Part shown: in pieces, positions 1 to 12,143 of the stretch
How positions within the stretch are numbered: the first letter of the stretch is position 1
Layout: each line of letters begins with the position of its first letter
DNA from: Cubamyces lactineus
Taxonomy: Eukaryota > Basidiomycota > Agaricomycetes > Polyporales > Polyporaceae
Reading direction: 5' to 3'
DNA length: 64,000 bases
Assembly (NCBI GenBank): GCA_022376465.1
Contig: JACDTU010000025.1
Coordinates: 186,001 to 250,000, forward strand
The notes under the pieces: model-generated
The model's database searches: none
Told to the model about the DNA's origin: nothing
What the model saw: the letters and a program-made list of their open reading frames with translations, nothing else
Program-made: the position numbers and the translations under genes

Positions 1-1871
1 TGATGCAGCGCAGTGACGAGGATCACGCTCGCCCAAACCACGCGCCGGCACTCCTCCTTGTACATCTCGCCCTCGCTCGCATCGCGCGGCCACATAGGCA
101 TCTGCGCGAACTGCGGCGCGAAGTCGCGTGCGAGCGGCCACTGGTGCCCGAGCGTGTATAAGTGGCAGCTGCACAAGCCTACGACGTTTGGAACGCCGGT
201 GGCAGCAGTGCTAGCTGCGGTTGATTGTGCTTGAGCAATCTGTGGGACCTCGTCGTTGTCAGCGAAGGGTAAGACAGCGGTGGCGAGGGGATCGCAGGCA
301 GGAAGAAGTGGTATGGCGGAATGTGTACCGGTGGCGACACGAGGAACGGCGTTCGGGAGGAAGATCGTTGTTCGTGGATTCTCGACGTCGAGCGTGGTGA
401 GCGATAGGTAGCGGATGAGCGAGTCCAGCATTATCATCGCTTCCCTTGTGCGTTCGCGCGAGCCTTTGGAATGCGCCTGCATCTCGAACGCTGCGAGTAC
501 CTGCACCATGGCGTGAGCCCCATATAAAGGGAACGTAGAAGCACTCACGTACGTATGCAGCTTGTACGAGACCCAGGTCTATTCGTCCAGACGCGACGCT
601 GGCGTGGAACGCCGCATATGCTTGGTCCAAGAGGTGCAAAGCCCTGTTCATGCCCTTCGCGCCCCGCTCAAGCTTCGAGCTTTGCAGCAGCGTCGACAGT
701 GCCAGGGTCGCCAACACCAGACTCGGCTGAATGTTTCGGCGTTCAATGGGGTTCATGAGCGACGAGAAGAAAAGAGGAATGTTGAGGAAACTGAACCAGA
801 GGAGGGAGATGCGGAAGAGGAGACGAAGGTCAGCGGTTATGCGCCCTGCAAGGGTGTTGCGGAGGTCAACCGTCATCACTGGGGTTTGAGACTTCATGGT
901 GTCTGGAGGAGTAGCGTAGAGCTCTAGCAGCGCATCCCACCATGTATCACGTATGAACCCGACGGATGGGCCACTCGCTATCCCGGAGAAATGGTATCCG
1001 CTGGGTCAGGATCAGATCCCATAACGGCAGTGACGAGGCTCTTGAGATGCGCAGGTGGTGCAACCGCGACAGTGCCAGGACTTTGGTGACCCCTTGCATT
1101 GGAAGCGGGCACCTCCAGGGATGGCCCAGAGGATGCGATGGTGACTGTCCAGCTCTCTGCCGCTTCGCTTCTTCCTCCCAGCGCGACCGTGTAGTGCGCG
1201 TCTTCTTTGGGATGAGCGGGGCAAGCTTGCGGAGTCCGGGCGTCCTATCTTTGCCCCGTCGTCGCGGAGAAGCGTCGTACGAGCATGGTCCCCTGGTCAA
1301 GTTTTTGCGGCGAGTGCAGTTATGGCACTCTGGTTTGCCACCGTCGCAGCGCACTTTTCGGGCACGACTGTAATGCATATGGTCAGCATGCTCCAAGGCA
1401 GACCCAGCATAATTCCGTTGGACTCAGGACGACAATCATACGCAACCCGAGTAGTAGTGCTCACCATTGCAGACAGGCTACATACACACGCTCACGGGAT
1501 TTACCAGCAGCGGTCAACGGCTGATCGGGCGCTAACCCGATGCGCGGCTCCTTTGATGTCGAAGTTTGGCCACCTAAATCCTCTTTTGCGTCTGCTGAGA
1601 GAGACTGAACACTTGAACTACGACCGGCAGAGGAGGGAGACCTGGCGGTTCCAGTGAAGTCCGAGGCGGGCGAATGACGCCCTCTTGGATTGACACTGTA
1701 GTGATGCGGAGAAGGATATCCACGAGCGTCATTGCTTTCCCCGTCCAGTACGTCGTTTAGCTGGAAAGTCAATGTCGGAGGCTCGACAAGAGGAGGTCCA
1801 TGTATGAACGCCGCAACTTCACCGCAGAGGAATTGGTTGTCAGGCGCTGGCTGTGTTGGGGAATAAGCCAT
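1..1871 (-). CDS. Zn2Cys6 fungal transcription factor, 3' end cut by window, frame broken
   Basis: Start codon at 1871. Exon 1 is 1871-1465, then an intron 1464-1368 (GTGAGC donor, TTACAG acceptor). Splicing joins the binuclear zinc cluster: CLQCRARKVRC is followed by the cysteines of KPECHNC and a last cysteine before SYDA, so all six ligands are present. After it comes a basic linker (RRRGKDRTPGLRKL), then a middle homology region (residues such as SFLNIPLFFSSLMNP and LVLATLALSTLL). An intron at 552-501 leads to an exon open to base 1 that carries EECRRVVWASVILV, a typical fungal_trans motif. The protein should be a nuclear DNA-binding regulator; its target is unknown. Between about 1240 and 985 the likely coding peptides lie in three successive frames, each step equal to one missing base, and I see no convincing intron to join them. 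Either two indels have disabled the gene or the sequence has local errors. Confidence 0.8.
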
Positions 1872-4800
1872 AGCAGCGATCTTTTAGGAGGACTCTTCAT
1901 CCTCTTCATGTTTATATGATAAGTCAGCATGGGCGGCTGGGTCTCAGAAGTGTCTGACGAATGATCTGCGCGGAGAAGTCGTTACAAACCCAGGTGAAAG
2001 ACGCCGGTGGGTGTACGCATCTCCGTCTTTCCCGGGATATGCCACGTGGGCAGCACGTTCTCAGCCTTCGTGAGCGAGCAGCGGAGTAGCACTGCGACGT
2101 TCCCAACTACCAATTGTTCTAAACGTCTCTCAAATAGAGGGGCATCGTCTACTTGAATGCAGCGGCCTTGTGTCGTCGCACCTGGCAGAACGCCCCGGCC
2201 ATAGCGGCCGAGGTCCCGCCCGCGAATTTCTAAGGCGCATAGTGCGGGGTATGTGATCTCTGGTTTCTCAATAAACTTATGATGCAACACTGACCAAGGA
2301 AAGCCACCTCCTCCCTTCTGCATACTACGCAACCACACAAAAAATCACGCAGCCTCATAGCTAACCACAGCATTCACCTGGACGGTACGCACCCCACCCG
2401 ACGCGCCAACCTGCAGGACCAGGGCATCGCGCACGCACGGAGGTTTGCGGCGCTGCGGTAGCGCAGAAGAAGCCGTCTTGAAGAGCGGACTTCTCTACGC
2501 AGGACGGACGTCAAGAACTCAGATGGGACACGTGCAGAAGCACTGAGCTAGACTCGGGACTTCGAGGTACTATCGCTCCCGGGTCTTCACGGCGGTTCTC
2601 GCCATCCCGCCCGAGTCTCCGTGCTTGCTCTCGCTCTCGCCTTCCTCGTCACAGCTTCCCGCGACCAGACATGATGCTTCGTGCTCCGTGCATCACACAC
2701 CGTATTACTGCCGCATTCCAGGCTTTGCGCACTTCTGACCCTTCCTCGAGCTCCGTCGCAACTTCTGTCTGGACATCCTCTGCGAAGACTTCCCCGAGCA
2801 GCGGAAGTCAACAGCTATGCCTAAAAGGTCCGCAGACAATAGCTTGCGCACCCTCTTCGTCCAAGTATCACGGCATAACTACCCAGGAGCGCGTACACGC
2901 CCACACGAACACCGAGTGCGCGTGCGTTCCGGAAGACAGAGCAGCCCGAGTCTATCACATCTATCATCGGTGGCCGTGGTCGCCGTGCCTCGTCGCAACA
3001 CTCCGACCTGCTGTGCTTTTGTGGGCGCTGTTGTCGACCTGCGGGGTTCCATCTCTTCCCCATCTCCTCTGGCGCGCAGCGTATATATTTTCACGCTCAC
3101 GTACAATACTCTGTAGATATCTTCCGAATGCATTCCTCTCCGAACCTCAAACCCCGTACCCCGTACCCCGAGCCCCGAGCCCTGATTTCGTGAGCCACCA
3201 GAGCGTCAAGAGTTCGCGCGCGCTCTAGGCTGCATACACATAGCACAGCAGAAAGCGACCGTGGACCTCAGGGTCGACTCGGCCGAGACTGAGAAGCGCG
3301 CCCACGCATCCACGCGCAGAACGTCGACGCGCAGAACGTCGACATCGCCCTCCGCGCGGACCTTTTTGCAGCATCAATGAACAACGCAGCTCCAAGTTGC
3401 TGTTGCTGTTCCGATTCGGACACTCGGACGTTCAGACACCCGGACGCTCGGGATCGGAGGGACGCGTGCAATTCGAACGACCGTCGACGGGGCCGTCAAA
3501 GCGACCACCCCGATCGTGAACGGAGACTCATAGTCCATAGACGTGCAGCATGCATCGCAGTTCGTCGCATTTCGTTGCGTAATGTATGTACCGTACGCGC
3601 CTAGACGCATCGCGGTCGGTAACGAGTATACCTTCCTGGACCATAGCCAATAAATAGATCGTTCAAGCATTCAGCATTCAGTTTCCAGCATTCAATTTTC
3701 AGTATCCAGTGCGCAGCACATGTACATCGTCCGAGCCCCCCTGATCGCTGTCAGGGCCGTGAAAGCCGGAGGATAACTATGTATATACCCATCTGGAGCT
3801 AGCGACTCAAGACTGTATAGTCGCACGCTCGAATGCTGTGCAGCGTCCAGCCCTATATGTATCAGCATCAGGATAGGGGATAGGTACAGCAGGCACCGGC
3901 CTGTTTCCCCAAGAGGGCGGCAGCTTCGAGGGTCGAGCACGCCATCTCACAGCTCTACGGCCGTTTGGGCTGGCCGAAGGTCGAAATGGGAGACATCTCG
4001 TAGTCGCTACGTGCGCCTGGCTTATGGATGCCGGCGGGAGAGTCTCGAGCGCTACACGCGGTTACATAAAAGCATAATTGTCCACTCCATCGTCCAGGAC
4101 TCAGACGACGCGGCACGCCGGACAATTGACAATGACAATTTGCCAATTGCCTCTCCAAGTGGAGTCCCAGCGCAGGTCCCAGATCTCTCAGTATGCGCCA
4201 AGCCGCAAGCGTGCTATTGGCTGATGAAACGTCGACCCGCGCCAGGCCGCGTTTGAGCCGTATGGAGTGCAGTTGCGAGCATCATGCCACCGGGTTGTCA
4301 GTTTGAAGATAGACGCACGGCGGTGGCAGGCCCGCCGGGGCCGGGCATCGAGGCTACACAGGACAGGGAAGGTCCCCGCAGCGAACACAAGTAGTTTGAT
4401 CCCCAATCTCCGATGGTACGTCGAGGGAAATTTGACGTGAACGGGCGACCTGGAAGCTGGAGCATCATGACAGATGGCAAACTACCACCTGTCTTGGCGA
4501 CGAATGGTTTTGCACGGGTGCACGGGTATTTGGCCAAAGGCCGGGGTGCCTATATCAGGGATTCGACGGGAGGGCGGTCTGTTCGAGGGCGCCATCATCA
4601 CGAAGATGTGTTTTATCTGACGTAGAGCTTATAACAATGCGGCACGTCTGTTGGGTGCCCTCGGATTAAGCGCGTATGCTGGCGTGAGAAGGTGGACGGA
4701 GGAGGCGCGGATGAGGATGCGGGGGCGCTCCGAAAGGGAGTCGGGTGCCGAGACCGAAGAGGACTGGCTGGCAGCTGAAGAGGGTGGGACAGCGATGAAG

Positions 4801-5597
4801 CTTCGCGGAGCTGCAAAGGTGATGCGCGTGGGACAGCGCGCACCGCCGCTGGCAGGCAGGCGCAGGGCGTACGGGAGAGCTACGGGGCAATCAGAGGACG
4901 GGCGGAGCGCCAGAACGCGCCGGGGACCAGGAGAGGCGGAATGGAGGCGGGGCAATGTGGCCAGAAGGGGTGCGTGGGAGCACCAGGAGGGAGGGAAGCA
5001 GAGGGCGTGTGAGGAGAGAAGAGGGTGGGAAGCGATGGCGGGCGGAAGGCGGCAGGTCGCGCGCGAGAAGAGACTGGGCCGTGCGCGTGCGTGAGTTGCG
5101 AGCCGCAGCCTAGTGGGAGCCCGGTGAGAAGCCGTGCGTGGGGGCCAGAAATAGAGGTGCGATGGAAAGGGCAGGGCAGACATGCTTGACCTGAGAATCC
5201 GAGAAGACGGTGGGCCGAGAGCGGGAAGCACTGCGGCCGCATTAGTCGGTGCACGAGGGGGTCCAACAGCTGAGCGGACTGCTGCGTCGAAGGCGACGGA
5301 TGGCAACAAGTGAACAGGCGGAGAGGGTCGGAATGGCGGGCGTCTAGAGGACGGGGAAGGCGATAAGATCCGGATCTGGGAGGGAGGGGGCGTCATCGCA
5401 GCCAATTATGGGCCAAGCCTTCTTTGGAGAAGCCGGCGGGAACGGTGTTTGGGTGTGGGAAGGAGATCTGAGATGTCCAACATCGGGGTAGTGCCACGTG
5501 GATGAGATCAGAGGAGAGCGATGAGACTTAAGGCGAGTGCCGCGCCCGCGCTTGCGCTTCCCTCCTTCATCTCTCCCATCATCCCCTCCCCCGCTAC
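1872..5597. other. Long intergenic region upstream of tup1
   Basis: No gene is recognised with confidence. On the minus strand an open frame at 2338-1982 (118 codons) and a separate short frame ending at about 2360 (a Val/Ala-rich tail followed by a stop) look somewhat protein-like, but match no family I know and cannot be joined cleanly. A 15-base unit is repeated twice in tandem at 3312-3341, and short TTCAG/CCAG-type repeats lie at 3668-3712. From about 4640 to 5340 the plus strand is strongly purine-rich. The last 60 bases before the tup1 start are pyrimidine-rich, as is common in fungal leaders. Confidence 0.5.
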
Positions 5598-8500
5598 ATG
5601 TCCTCCACAATATACAACGTGCGTCCCTCCTCCGCAACACCCCTCTCTCCCGCTCACTCACCCTTTCTCCCCCCTGCAGCACAAACATTTACAGCCAACA
5701 GGCACCGCGTCTCAGGGCCAACCTCGTCAGGCTCCCATGTTGGGCTCCCTCGAACCCGCGTTCGAGGCCATCCGCCAGGAGTTTGAGGGCCTTCAGAGCG
5801 AGCTTGTCAGTCTTCGTGCACAGCGCGACGAGTACGAGTCAAAGGGTTAGTCTCCTCCGTTTCACTCCCGCACTCGCACACAAACAATCGCATACAACTC
5901 CCCCTTGTTTGTCCTTTCTAGTCACGAGCCAAGTCAACGAGCTCAACATCATCCGCCAATCTCTTTACGACCTCGAGACACAGCATGGCAAGATTCGCCA
6001 GCAATACGAGGAGGACGTCCGGAACCTAAGGGCAGAACTCGACTCGTACAAGCGCCGAGGCCAAGAACCCCTCGGCCTCGCGTCCCTAGGTCGCGATCGT
6101 GACCGAGACATCGTCGCCCGCGAGCGCGAACAAATGGCCATCGCCCGTGAACGAGAGATACGTGAACGCGAAATGCGGGAACGCGAGGCACGTGAGCGGG
6201 AACGCGATAGGGACGTCGTCATGACCTCAGCAAGTTCGGGTCGCGGTGACGCGCTCGGGCGGGATGCTCTCGGTCTCGGCCGGCCACCAGTCAACGTACC
6301 CGGAGGCCCACCTCCTGGTCCGGGTGGAGAACCAATAGGTCCATTGGGTCTGACACCTCATGCTGGTCCCGTTGGTCTCGGGGTTGGCGCCGGTCCTGGT
6401 GGAGGTGGAGGATATGCCGATTCTTTCTACGGCCGTGATCGTGACCGGGAAAGGGAAAGGGAGCGGGACAGGGACAGAGATAGGGATCGCAGCGTCCTCG
6501 ACCGTGAACGCGACCGCGACAGGGAGAGGGAGAGGGACACACGCGAGGTGAAGAGGATCAAGACGGAGAGGATGAAGTCGGATCGGCCAGGTATGTACTA
6601 CGCTTCGACGGTCTCGTTCGCACATTCTCAACGGACTACCGCCCCTCTTCTTTCTCCCTCTCGATTGCGCCTTCTCGCCACCCCATTTGCGCCTGTGCTT
6701 CGCCCGCCTCTGTTCTCACGCCCACGTCCGCACCTGCACTCCTGCCCACGCCATCCGCCCCGCTGCGCCCGCAAAAATCGCTATGCATGCTGTCCGTCAC
6801 CCATCGCCTGTCGCCCGTCCGATCAACACGTCCTGCACCCGAACAAGCAGACCAGTTCTCGCCATCTATGGGTCCACAGCCTCCTCCGCACCATCTGACC
6901 CCGCACCACCAACATCACCAGTCAATCTCGCTCGGCCCACCCTCCGCGCTACCTCCGCCGCCCTCATCTAATGGTGCACCACCGACTCCTTCAGGGCTGC
7001 AGGGCTCTTCGGTAGCACAGGCGACGCCAAAATTGCCCCCAACTCCGAGCGCGGGGCCTCCATACGGTAACGGGCCGGGACAGGTGCAGGGACCGGGCGG
7101 ACCAGGACAGGGACCAGGGCAAGAGGGCGCGAACGGGGCTGCGGGTAAGTGGGCACTGCCGCCATCTCATCTCATTGTTGTGTTCTGCATTTGCACGGAT
7201 GCCTTGTTTTCTCCTGCTCCTCTCTATTGTACATCGTAGCCATGGTACTGACGCAATCCCCCCCTCGTCCCGCGCGCTTCGGTGACTTCGTTCACACGCT
7301 CGTGCTGCACCCCCGACAGGCCCGCAACCATACCCGCCAACTCCCACAGGAACCTCTGCATCCGCGCCTGAGCAGGGCGGAGGCGGGCCGGGACCCGTCG
7401 CGGCACTCCCCCCACCACCGTCGTCTTCATCTGGCGCGATGGCGCCGATCATGGACGTTATGGACCCACATAGCGTGCCCCCAGAACTGAGGAAAGAAGG
7501 CACAGACTGGTTCGCGATCTTCACGCCCCAAGGGACGAGCGGCGAGGCCACGAAGAAACGCTCGTTGGACGTGCAGCTGGTGCACACGCTCATGCATGAG
7601 AGGTGCGTGGCTTGCAGAAAAGGCGATGTTAAAGCATGGGTGCTGACGAGGATGTGGGGTTGAACAGCGTGGTGTGCTGTGTAAGGTTCTCGGCAGATGG
7701 CAAGTATCTCGCGACGGGCTGCAATAGGACCGCGCAGATCTATGATACCAAGACCGGGCAAAAGACATGGTGCGTTCATTCAAAGCATGTGCATCGACGG
7801 ATTGCTCATCGTACATCTGCAGTGTACTTGTAGACGAACAAGCAAGCAAGACCGGTGACCTGTACATTCGTAGTGTATGCTTCAGCCCCGACGGCCAGTA
7901 CCTCGCGACAGGCGCCGAGGACAAGCAGATCCGCGTGCGTATCTTTCCACCTTCCCTATACTCGCCCCATCAAATATCCGCGTATCGCTAACGTACCCTG
8001 GCTTGCCGTCGCGTATGCCGTGTACAGATCTGGGACATCGCGGAGAAGCGGATTCGGACCATCTTCGAGGGGCACCAGCAGGAGATCTACTCACTCGACT
8101 TTTCGCGCGACGGCCGGCTGATCGTGTCTGGCTCGGGAGACCGCACCGCGCGCATCTGGGATATGAACGAAGGGAAGATCAACAAAGTTTGTGCGTAGCT
8201 TCCCATTTTTCTGTCGTTTGCATAACCGTATACGGTATACTAACGCCATGTATAGTGACGATCCCCGAGCCGGAGAACGTCGATGCGGGTGTCACGTCGG
8301 TGTGCATCTCGCCCGACGGCAGACTCGTCGCCGCCGGCTCGCTTGATACAGTCGTACGCATCTGGGATGTCCAGACCGGCCAGCTTGTCGAGCGGCTCAA
8401 GGGCCACCGGGACAGCGTCTACTCGGTCGCGTTCACCCCAGACGGGTACGGGCTCGTCTCGGGCTCTCTGGACAAGACGCTCAAATACTGGGACGTCCGG

Positions 8501-9271
8501 CCGATCCTGCGTGGAGTCGGCGGGCGCGCCCCCGGCCCTGCGTCAGCCGGCAATAAGAACGGCGCAGGCCCAAGTGGGGGCCAGCAAGGCAAGGACAGCG
8601 GGTCGGGCGAGAAGGGGAGCCAGTGCACGATGAACTTCACGGGCCACAAGGACTATGTGCTCAGCGTGGCGGTGTCGCATGACGGCAAGTGGGTCGTGTC
8701 GGGCTCGAAGGACCGGGGGGTGCAGTTTTGGGACGCGAATACGGCGGTGGCGCAGTGTATGCTGCAGGGGCACAAGAACTCTGGTACGTCCTATCGTCTG
8801 TCTTTTGCGGTTTTGCGTGCGTTTGTGTGGGCCTCAACCTGCGCTCGCTGCGTTTCTTTGCGTGCGTGGTAAATGCGGGAAACCCTCTGGTCCGCCACGC
8901 CACAACTGCAAAGGAGTGGCGACCGGGGGACCCACATCGAGTAGCACCCGCTGTTTATTTGATATGCACGCTCGCGTTGGGGTTGTGGGTGGTCTGGTCG
9001 TTTGCTGATCTGGATCTCTGTTCCTCTCCCATCTTGCAGTGATCTCGATCGATCTCAGTCCGGCAGGAAACGTCCTCGCGACGGGCAGCGGCGACTGGCA
9101 AGCACGAATATGTACGTTCATGTCCCTCCTACTCCTACTCCGCTCCTCTCTCCCTTCTGTCGTACACTCGTCCTCGTCCCTATCACTGTTTTCCGACCCC
9201 ACTCTCGTGTGTGCACCGATGGCTGATTACTGATGGATCGCTTATTTCCAGGGAGTTATCAGACGCTCTGA
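5598..9271 (+). CDS. tup1: Tup1 general transcriptional corepressor
   Basis: Eleven exons: 5598-5618, 5680-5845, 5922-6590, 6851-7144, 7320-7602, 7668-7769, 7823-7934, 8028-8190, 8256-8783, 9040-9111, 9252-9271; 809 aa. The N-terminus (about 28-110) is the Tup_N coiled coil that tetramerises and binds Ssn6/Cyc8 ([19 protein letters not shown] and following). Then come two Arg-Glu/Arg-Asp runs (about 120-160 and 233-272) separated by a Gly/Pro-rich stretch, and a His/Pro-rich linker. The C-terminus holds seven WD40 repeats forming a propeller, e.g. [20 protein letters not shown] and the last one ending QARIWSYQTL at the stop. A Gly/Ser/Lys-rich loop separates repeats 5 and 6, as is usual in Tup1. 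The start MSSTIYN was chosen because splicing the first 61-base intron puts it in frame with Tup_N. In the nucleus it represses many gene sets through sequence-specific factors and histone deacetylases. Confidence 0.96.
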
Positions 9272-10577
9272 GCGCATCTTACCTCTTTCGTCTTCGTCTC
9301 TCCCCGTGCTCGCTCGTGTGTGTCTTCTATTCTCGTTCCTGTCCGTGCCTGTCCAGTGTCCAACGATGCCTGCCGCCCGCTTGTATAATACACATACATA
9401 CATACCACCACACCACTGCCGCCGCCGCCCTGTGTTCCTGTCGTACACGCTCACGCTCTCGCTGCTGTTCACGCCCCTCACCCGTCAACCACCCATACGT
9501 TTCGTACGCTCACATCGCCTCCCGTTTGTCGGTTCGCCCCGAGTTACTTACTGCCACCCACGATACGACGCTACACGACTGCACGCACGACTCCGCTCAC
9601 CCCTCACGCTCGCCCCTTCCCGGCCTCTGCGTCGTGGCTGGCCCGCTGGCGCCTCCTCACTTCCACCATACTGTACCTCGATCCCCGCGCGTCCCCCTCC
9701 CCTCACCTCAGCCTCACATCCAGCCGGCCAGTCGTGCCCTCCCGCATCGTATCCGTCCCGCCCCCTACCCACCCACTCCCCGCCCGCCCGCTTGCGCTCT
9801 AGCGTGACCCTGCGCCGTCTCGACGATAACGATACTACCTATTGTCTCTCACCTTGTCATACTGCCTGCCATAGTTCTTGTCATAGTGTCCTACTGTCTT
9901 ACTGCCACTGCCGCGTACCGTCTTATATTTGTTTCTCTCTGCGTCCCTCTCCGCGTCTCTGGAGATCTCTCCGCGCCTGTCCTGTGCCTGTGCCCTTCCT
10001 GAATCCTGTGCCCCTCCTCCTGTACATCCTGCGTTGCAACTTACTGTGCAGTGTGTCCTGTGTCTTGCCTGCGTGTGTGTGTCACCGCGTGTGTGTGATT
10101 GTGTCATGTCGTGTCGTGTCACTGCAGTTGTTTCTTTTCTTCTCTTACAGTCACTACTGCTACGACGTGCTGCTCTCTCGAGTTGTCGTGTGTATCGAGT
10201 GCCGGGTTTTGTCTCTGAAGGTGGGAGAAGAGAAGGAGGTAAAAGTACGGAGCTGCGGGATGCGTTGATTGTCAGATTCAGATGTGGATCCCGCTTGAAC
10301 CTTGCCGTCGCCTCGATCAACGACTCCTCTGGAGTCTAGTATGGAGGAACAATCGTTCAATGCGGCGTCTCTGGAACAAAGAGTTTCTGCATTCGCAGAT
10401 GCGGACACGAGAGAGTGGTCAGAGGAACGAGCGACAATCGATTACATGCGCCCCTTGAGCGACGAGTACAACAGCTTCGATGGTCCTGACGACATATACT
10501 ACGACCTGCTTCCTGGCGATTACTATATAGAACCCGCAGTCGACGGCGAAACAACAGCACTCACACATTGGCATGCA
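9272..10577. other. tup1 3' region, convergent with the next gene
   Basis: From about 9290 to 10160 the plus strand is pyrimidine-rich, with many CCT/TGTCC runs. It probably holds the tup1 3' UTR and the end of the convergent membrane-protein gene. Open frames through it are low-complexity Ser/Pro/Arg products of base composition and are not called. Confidence 0.5.
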
Positions 10578-12143
10578 TCAAGCAAATTCGTCACGACTCG
10601 GATCCTTCACCCTCCGGCTCTCTTCGCTCGTACGAACGGCCACGGCGAGCTCGAGGTCGACGGCCTCGGGAGCGAAACGGGCGACTACCGGAGAGCGCGT
10701 CTCGTTGAGTGGGCCGATGCCTGTGCGGCGGGAAGTTCGCGCCGCCATCATACTCGTGGTACCACCGAAGCGGACCGAGCTCACGCCACCGTGCCCATTG
10801 ACGGTTTCCGAATTCTCATTGCCTACGCGGGCGCGGACGATGAGCATGGTGAAGACAAGTGCCTGTAAGAGTGGAATTGAGTGTTATAGTAGTACGGCGC
10901 GGTGCCAGGATGAGGGGAGACGTACGCCGACTGGGGTGACCTGAGGGAGAGGACGGTCCATCAAAGTCAGCGTGGGGTGGCGACTCGCATTCCATGTTAT
11001 CAGGACAACGTGAACGACGTACAGGATCGAGGAAGAGGAAGAACACGTTGGAGCCGAGACACTGCGTGATGATGAGGACGAGAAGGTACGCGCAGTACAA
11101 TGCCGCTGTCATAGGTTGTCTATGTGGGTGCTTGCCGAACTTGAAACTATGATCCGACGTACCGGTTTGGACAATGATCTCGACGATGTTAGAGCCCTTG
11201 GGACCCAACCCTCCATACGCCTTTGCCATCTGCGAGTGCACCCGCCAAATCTTCCAGCATATGAGTCCTGCGTCGAACGCAATTGTGAGCTATGCGCATG
11301 TGGACGGTGCGAAGTCGATCCATCACACTCACCTGCGCAGATGACGTTGAGGCAGAAGGTGAGGATGTAGAAGTAGCGGACACGGAGGGACACGGCGGCG
11401 AGGATGGGAATTTCGCCGGTCTTGGTCTGTGCAAGACTCCATGCGGCCCATACTCCAAGAGCTATCCGTGCGCATCCGCGTGATGAGTCTCGTGTCATTG
11501 TACTAGAAGTGAGCGAGGAGCACGTAGGACTCACCGATGACACCAAGAAGCAATGCGAGAGGAAGCAAGACAATGTATATGTTCATGTTCCAAACAATAT
11601 AGGTTCGATAAACCTATACACGGGCCGTGTCGGCATTTAGTGACAAACTCGAAGACCTTGCATATCTTCACTACTCACGAAAACCATATCAGAGAGAAGG
11701 GAAACGATGACGTTCATCCAGTTTTTAAGGAGTGACGTAGTCGCAGCCGAGTCTGCGTATATTGCTGCTGGGTTTGGTGCCTCTCCGCTGCTGGGGATAG
11801 AGAATGCCATGTATGCACGAGCGGCACTTGAGACGACATTCTGGACAGGCGAAGATGAATGCGTGCATTGGCGATGTGGATCGACACGTTGATACGCACA
11901 ATCATGGTCACCACAAAAATGAGTGCACAGACTGCAGGAATGAGCATCGATACACCCCGTCGTCGCCTTCGTACGAGTATCACAACGCATTTCGGGAGGT
12001 AAACCAGATATGCGCCTGGTTAGGGTCCTGCAACCGTCAGTCGCCCAAAGTCAAGGTCATGGAGGTGCTCAGTCCGTACCTGCCGCGAGTAGCTGTAGCC
12101 ACACTCCGAGGAGATTGGCGTTGACTAGGCTGATGTCCTGCAT
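10578..12143 (-). CDS. Seven-helix membrane protein, paralogue 1
   Basis: Nine exons: 12143-12080, 12015-11900, 11840-11679, 11613-11535, 11461-11333, 11267-11163, 11105-11023, 10940-10926, 10862-10578; 345 aa. Start MQDISLVNANLLG. Hydrophobic segments in order: LLGVWLQLLAAGAYLVYL; MLIPAVCALIFVVTMI; MNVIVSLLSDMVF; IYIVLLPLALLLGVI; RVRYFYILTFCLNVICAG; LYCAYLLVLIITQCLGSNV; ALVFTMLIV. This fits seven membrane spans with a hydrophilic C-terminal tail. Marks shared with the other copies are VYRT-x-IVWNMN after helix 3, WKIWR after helix 5, FFLFLDP after helix 6 and the 15-base exon coding VTPVG. The tail keeps SSVRF and a diverged VDLEL motif. I know the type as an expanded, uncharacterised Agaricomycete membrane-protein family. 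A receptor or sensor role is possible but unproven. Confidence 0.85.

Noticed and set aside
4629..5405. 258-codon minus-strand open frame rich in Pro, Ser, Arg and Ala
   Set aside because: It is the translation of a purine/pyrimidine-skewed tract with no domain or motif, and several overlapping frames are open for the same reason.
9306..10268. 320-codon plus-strand open frame after tup1
   Set aside because: Low-complexity Ser/Leu/Cys/Arg product of a CT-rich stretch, with no recognisable domain; best explained as 3' UTR.
10302..10868. 188-codon plus-strand frame opposite paralogue 1
   Set aside because: Its second half is antisense to the well-supported last exon of the membrane-protein gene. 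The acidic first half is more protein-like, but has no paralogue or family.
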